From an uncultured Lentisphaeria bacterium (GTDB taxonomy: Bacteria > Verrucomicrobiota > Lentisphaeria > Victivallales > Victivallaceae), in contig CASDQW010000021.1 of the NCBI GenBank assembly GCA_949282965.1, positions 1-33,500 of the forward strand: a stretch of DNA of 33,500 nt, given 5' to 3'. Under the pieces are notes generated by a model. That model did not search any database. It saw only the letters and a program-made list of their open reading frames with translations, and was not told the origin of the DNA. Both the position numbers and the translations under genes were made by a program. Within the stretch, counting starts at the first letter, position 1. Each line of letters starts with the position of its first letter. Shown in pieces: positions 31,507-33,500 of this stretch.

Positions 31507-32229
31507 TTATTTTTTCGGCGCGGTTTTTTCCGGCGTGGTTTTTTCCGGCACAGCCGGTGCATAGGGACCGTAAGCTCCGCCTTCGATATTCAGCATCAGG
31601 AAACGGGCCAACCGGCACCATTCGATATTTCCGCTGCCGATTTCCGGCAGAAGCGAGACAGCCAGCTGCAAGTCGGCAACGGCCTTAGCGAGCATTTTCT
31701 GTTCGGCGAACAACCGTCCCGCGCTGTAACCGGCTTCCGCGCGGATGGCGGCGGGCAGGGCGGAATCACGGCTGTAACGATCGAACTGTTCGGCGGCTTC
31801 CTTGATTTTTCCGGCGTTTTCCAGCAGGTAGGCTTGATCAAGGCGGATCCGGTTCAACATTTCCTGTGGAGCCCCGGATTTTTCCAGCAGCTGGAATTGC
31901 TGCACCGCATCTTCGAAACGGCCGGCATTGATGTAGAGCCGGGCCAGCCGCAGTCGGGCAAACCGGGCAGCGACGTTGTCGGGATACTCGTTGAGCGCCC
32001 GTTCCAGCTGGTCTTCGGTAGTGGCGGCGCTGAGGGCGTTGGCGGCCTTGCGGTCGGCGGCCTTGCGGCAGCTGTTGAATCCGAAGACCAGGCCGATGAC
32101 GATCACCACCGCGATTCCCGCGGCCACAATCAATTTCCAGTGGGTGACCATCAGCAGTTCGAATTTTCCGATGTCGCCCATCAGGGTTCCGGCAATTTCG
32201 GCGTCCATTGCTTTATTGCGTTTGGCCAT
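31507..32229 (-). CDS. Membrane-anchored TPR protein (YfgM-like)
   Basis: The 240-residue protein has a short cytoplasmic N-terminus, one membrane helix (about 31-51), and a region of tetratricopeptide-like helices to about 215 (ARFARLRLARLYINAGRFED, IRLDQAYLLENAGKIKEAAE, AEAGYSAGRLFAEQKM). This is the plan of YfgM, a Sec-associated periplasmic chaperone partner, but similar proteins occur widely with no defined role. The tail is Pro/Glu/Thr/Lys-rich (PEKTTPEKTAPKK), encoded by about three 15-base repeats at 31510-31552. It follows the AICAR transformylase gene by 55 bases and precedes the SpoU gene by 10. Confidence 0.78.
   Translation of the reverse strand: MAKRNKAMDAEIAGTLMGDIGKFELLMVTHWKLIVAAGIAVVIVIGLVFGFNSCRKAADRKAANALSAATTEDQLERALNEYPDNVAARFARLRLARLYINAGRFEDAVQQFQLLEKSGAPQEMLNRIRLDQAYLLENAGKIKEAAEQFDRYSRDSALPAAIRAEAGYSAGRLFAEQKMLAKAVADLQLAVSLLPEIGSGNIEWCRLARFLMLNIEGGAYGPYAPAVPEKTTPEKTAPKK
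31510..31552. repeat. Three tandem 14-15-bp repeats at the 3' end of the TPR gene
   Basis: Units begin with six T residues followed by CGGCG or CCGGC and lie at 31510-31523, 31524-31538 and 31539-31552. In the TPR frame they encode the PEKT tail. In the frame of the next gene they would encode Lys/Arg-rich residues. Confidence 0.6.
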
Positions 32230-32284
32230 AGCTTTGTGCCTTTCTGAAAAATAATGTATGAATGAAATAATAGAAAATCAATTT

Positions 32285-33406
32285 TCAATGATGCGAGAAA
32301 ATCCGCTCCGGCGCATGGTACAGCGCCACTCCCAGTTCATTGGCGCGCTTGATCACCTCCGCGTCCCGCAGCGAACCGGCCGGCGCGATGATGGCGGTAA
32401 TACCCGCCGCCGCGGCGGTTTCGACGCCGTCGGCGAACGGAAAGAATCCGTCACTGGACATCACCGCTCCTTCCAGAGTATTGTCGCCCTGGTATTTCTG
32501 ATGAAATTTGGCAATGGCCTGCTCAATGGCGCCGACCCGGTCCTGTTCACCGGTGCCCACGGAAAGTGTCTGGCCGTTCCGGGCGATCACCACCCCGTTG
32601 GAACGGACGCTCAGATTGACGTACCAGGCAAAGAGCAGATCTTCCATCTGGCCGGCATCCGCGGCTATTTCGGAAATCTGATGGCCGAATTTGCTGTTTT
32701 CCGCTTCGGCGGGGCGCAGATCAGCAACGCTGGTCAATGAGGTGGTCAGCGGTGCGGCAATCACCAGCGATCCGTCGGCGAGAACTTTCATGGTGTTGGC
32801 GGTCGCTGCAGTGGATTCGCCGGTGAAGCGCGGCAATTTCCGGGGATCGCCGCAGCGGACGATACGGATATGACGGTTCAGTTTGTAGGTTTCGTTATCG
32901 TTGAAGATCTGCAGCGTTTCCGGGGCGAAGGCGGGAGCGACGACGCACTCGGCGAAGGTTTTCATGATTTCCCGGGCGGTCGGGGCGTCTACTTCGGTAT
33001 TGAAGGCGATCACGCTGCCGAACGCCGCGCGGGCATCGGCGTCGCGCGCTTTAAGATAAACATCCCGCAGGGTGTCGCCGGCGCGGCTGACCGCGGCACC
33101 GGAAGGGTTGACGTGTTTCATCGCCGCGCAGGCGGGAGCGTCGAAGAACTTGACGATGTTCAACGCGTAGGAAATATCCTCCAGATTGGTTTGCGACAGG
33201 CCGTTTTTGCCGTTTTTGAGGATTTCCATATCGCCGATGACACAGATTTCGTCCGCCGGTTTATAATAGGCCGCCGGCTGATGGGGATTGGTGCCGTAGC
33301 GCAGGTCATCGACCTTGATGTAACGGCGGCCCGCAATCACAGTTTCCGCCGGGAAGTCTCCGACGTTTCGGGACAGATAGGTGGAACGGTTCAACTCATT
33401 CGCCAT
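32285..33406 (-). CDS. Stand-alone AICAR transformylase (PurH C-terminal activity without the cyclohydrolase domain)
   Basis: This enzyme formylates AICAR with 10-formyl-tetrahydrofolate late in purine synthesis. The 373-residue product carries the AICARFT signatures: RYGTNPHQPAAYY, the catalytic Lys-His in AAMKHVNPSGAA, AFGSVIAFN, FAWYVNLSVRSNGVVIARN, SVGTGEQDRVGAIEQA and SDGFFPFADGVETAAAAG with PAGSLRDAEVI. Bifunctional PurH has about 530 residues with an N-terminal MGS-like IMP cyclohydrolase domain; that domain is absent, and upstream sequence holds only a promoter. IMP cyclohydrolase must therefore be encoded elsewhere. The ATG at 33406 has GAGGAA 9 bases upstream; an in-frame start 20 codons earlier lies downstream of the promoter but has no such site. 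Confidence 0.9.
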   Translation of the reverse strand: MANELNRSTYLSRNVGDFPAETVIAGRRYIKVDDLRYGTNPHQPAAYYKPADEICVIGDMEILKNGKNGLSQTNLEDISYALNIVKFFDAPACAAMKHVNPSGAAVSRAGDTLRDVYLKARDADARAAFGSVIAFNTEVDAPTAREIMKTFAECVVAPAFAPETLQIFNDNETYKLNRHIRIVRCGDPRKLPRFTGESTAATANTMKVLADGSLVIAAPLTTSLTSVADLRPAEAENSKFGHQISEIAADAGQMEDLLFAWYVNLSVRSNGVVIARNGQTLSVGTGEQDRVGAIEQAIAKFHQKYQGDNTLEGAVMSSDGFFPFADGVETAAAAGITAIIAPAGSLRDAEVIKRANELGVALYHAPERIFSHH

Positions 33407-33453
33407 AACAAAAAATTCCTCAAACCTGATGATTGATGAAAGATCATGATTAG

Positions 33454-33487
33454 AATATACAGCCATTTGAACTTTCCGGCAAATGGC
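33454..33487 (-). promoter_or_regulatory. Promoter of the AICAR transformylase gene with overlapping inverted repeat
   Basis: Minus-strand TTGCCG (33477-33482) and TATATT (33454-33459) are 17 bases apart. A perfect 8-bp inverted repeat (GCCATTTG 33462-33469; CAAATGGC 33480-33487) covers the -35 box and spacer, so it may be an operator. The regulator is unknown; it does not read as an E. coli PurR box. Confidence 0.55.
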
Positions 33488-33500
33488 GCTATTGTTCTTT

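Noticed and set aside
30312..31607. Open frames opposite genes in the right part of the window
   Set aside because: They lie antisense to clear WecA-like and SpoU genes and have no recognisable motifs or ribosome sites.
1..33500. tRNA genes, CRISPR arrays, insertion sequences, phage or defence genes
   Set aside because: No T-loop type sequences, regularly spaced repeats, transposase motifs or terminal inverted repeats were found on reading the intergenic regions.

Overview
The window reads as a chromosomal, mostly housekeeping segment of a Gram-negative bacterium of the PVC superphylum, most likely Lentisphaerota (Victivallis-like). That placement is inferred from three things. Bases 2123-12443 carry a block collinear with the Akkermansia Amuc_1098-Amuc_1102 pilus/secretion cluster. 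A heparinase-type lyase gene with a GntR/LacI-hybrid regulator opens the window. The base composition is moderately GC-rich. No tRNA, rRNA, CRISPR array, insertion sequence or phage gene was seen.

Layout, left to right. (1) 1-1797: a truncated secreted heparinase II/III-like gene and its likely regulator, transcribed leftward from a strong sigma70-type promoter. (2) 1798-2122: gene-free, with two leftward terminator hairpins and possibly a small structured RNA. (3) 2123-12914: a leftward operon in the order secG, small exported protein (Amuc_1102 position), PilM-PilN fusion, PilO/Amuc_1100-like protein, Amuc_1099-position protein, secretin, second secretin. It would build an inner-to-outer-membrane machine. 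(4) 13076-19010: tpiA, holA and a tightly overlapping arnB-arnT-arnC cassette for attaching 4-amino-4-deoxy-arabinose to lipid A. (5) 19222-21715: rightward proB-miaB from a promoter divergent from arnB. (6) 21741-26556: leftward CPBP protease, PLP aminotransferase, Lrp/AsnC regulator, cdsA, uppS and a GmhA-like isomerase. (7) 26557-27048: a gene-poor region with the signature of a chromosomal replication origin (DnaA box, GC spacer, CTA repeats, AT-rich DUE). (8) 27049-29260: dnaN and recF, rightward, separated by a terminator. (9) 29342-33406: leftward genes for a stand-alone AICAR transformylase, a YfgM-like TPR protein, a SpoU methyltransferase, a WecA/TagO-like glycosyl-phosphate transferase and a TSCPD protein.

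The most unusual content is the secretin operon. Its secretin gene is duplicated in tandem, PilM and PilN are fused in one chain, and five consecutive proteins each carry a methionine/proline-rich low-complexity stretch. The second notable item is the predicted oriC. Cell-envelope work dominates the window: secretion machine, SecG, lipid A amino-sugar cassette, UppS/CdsA/GmhA and the WecA-like enzyme.
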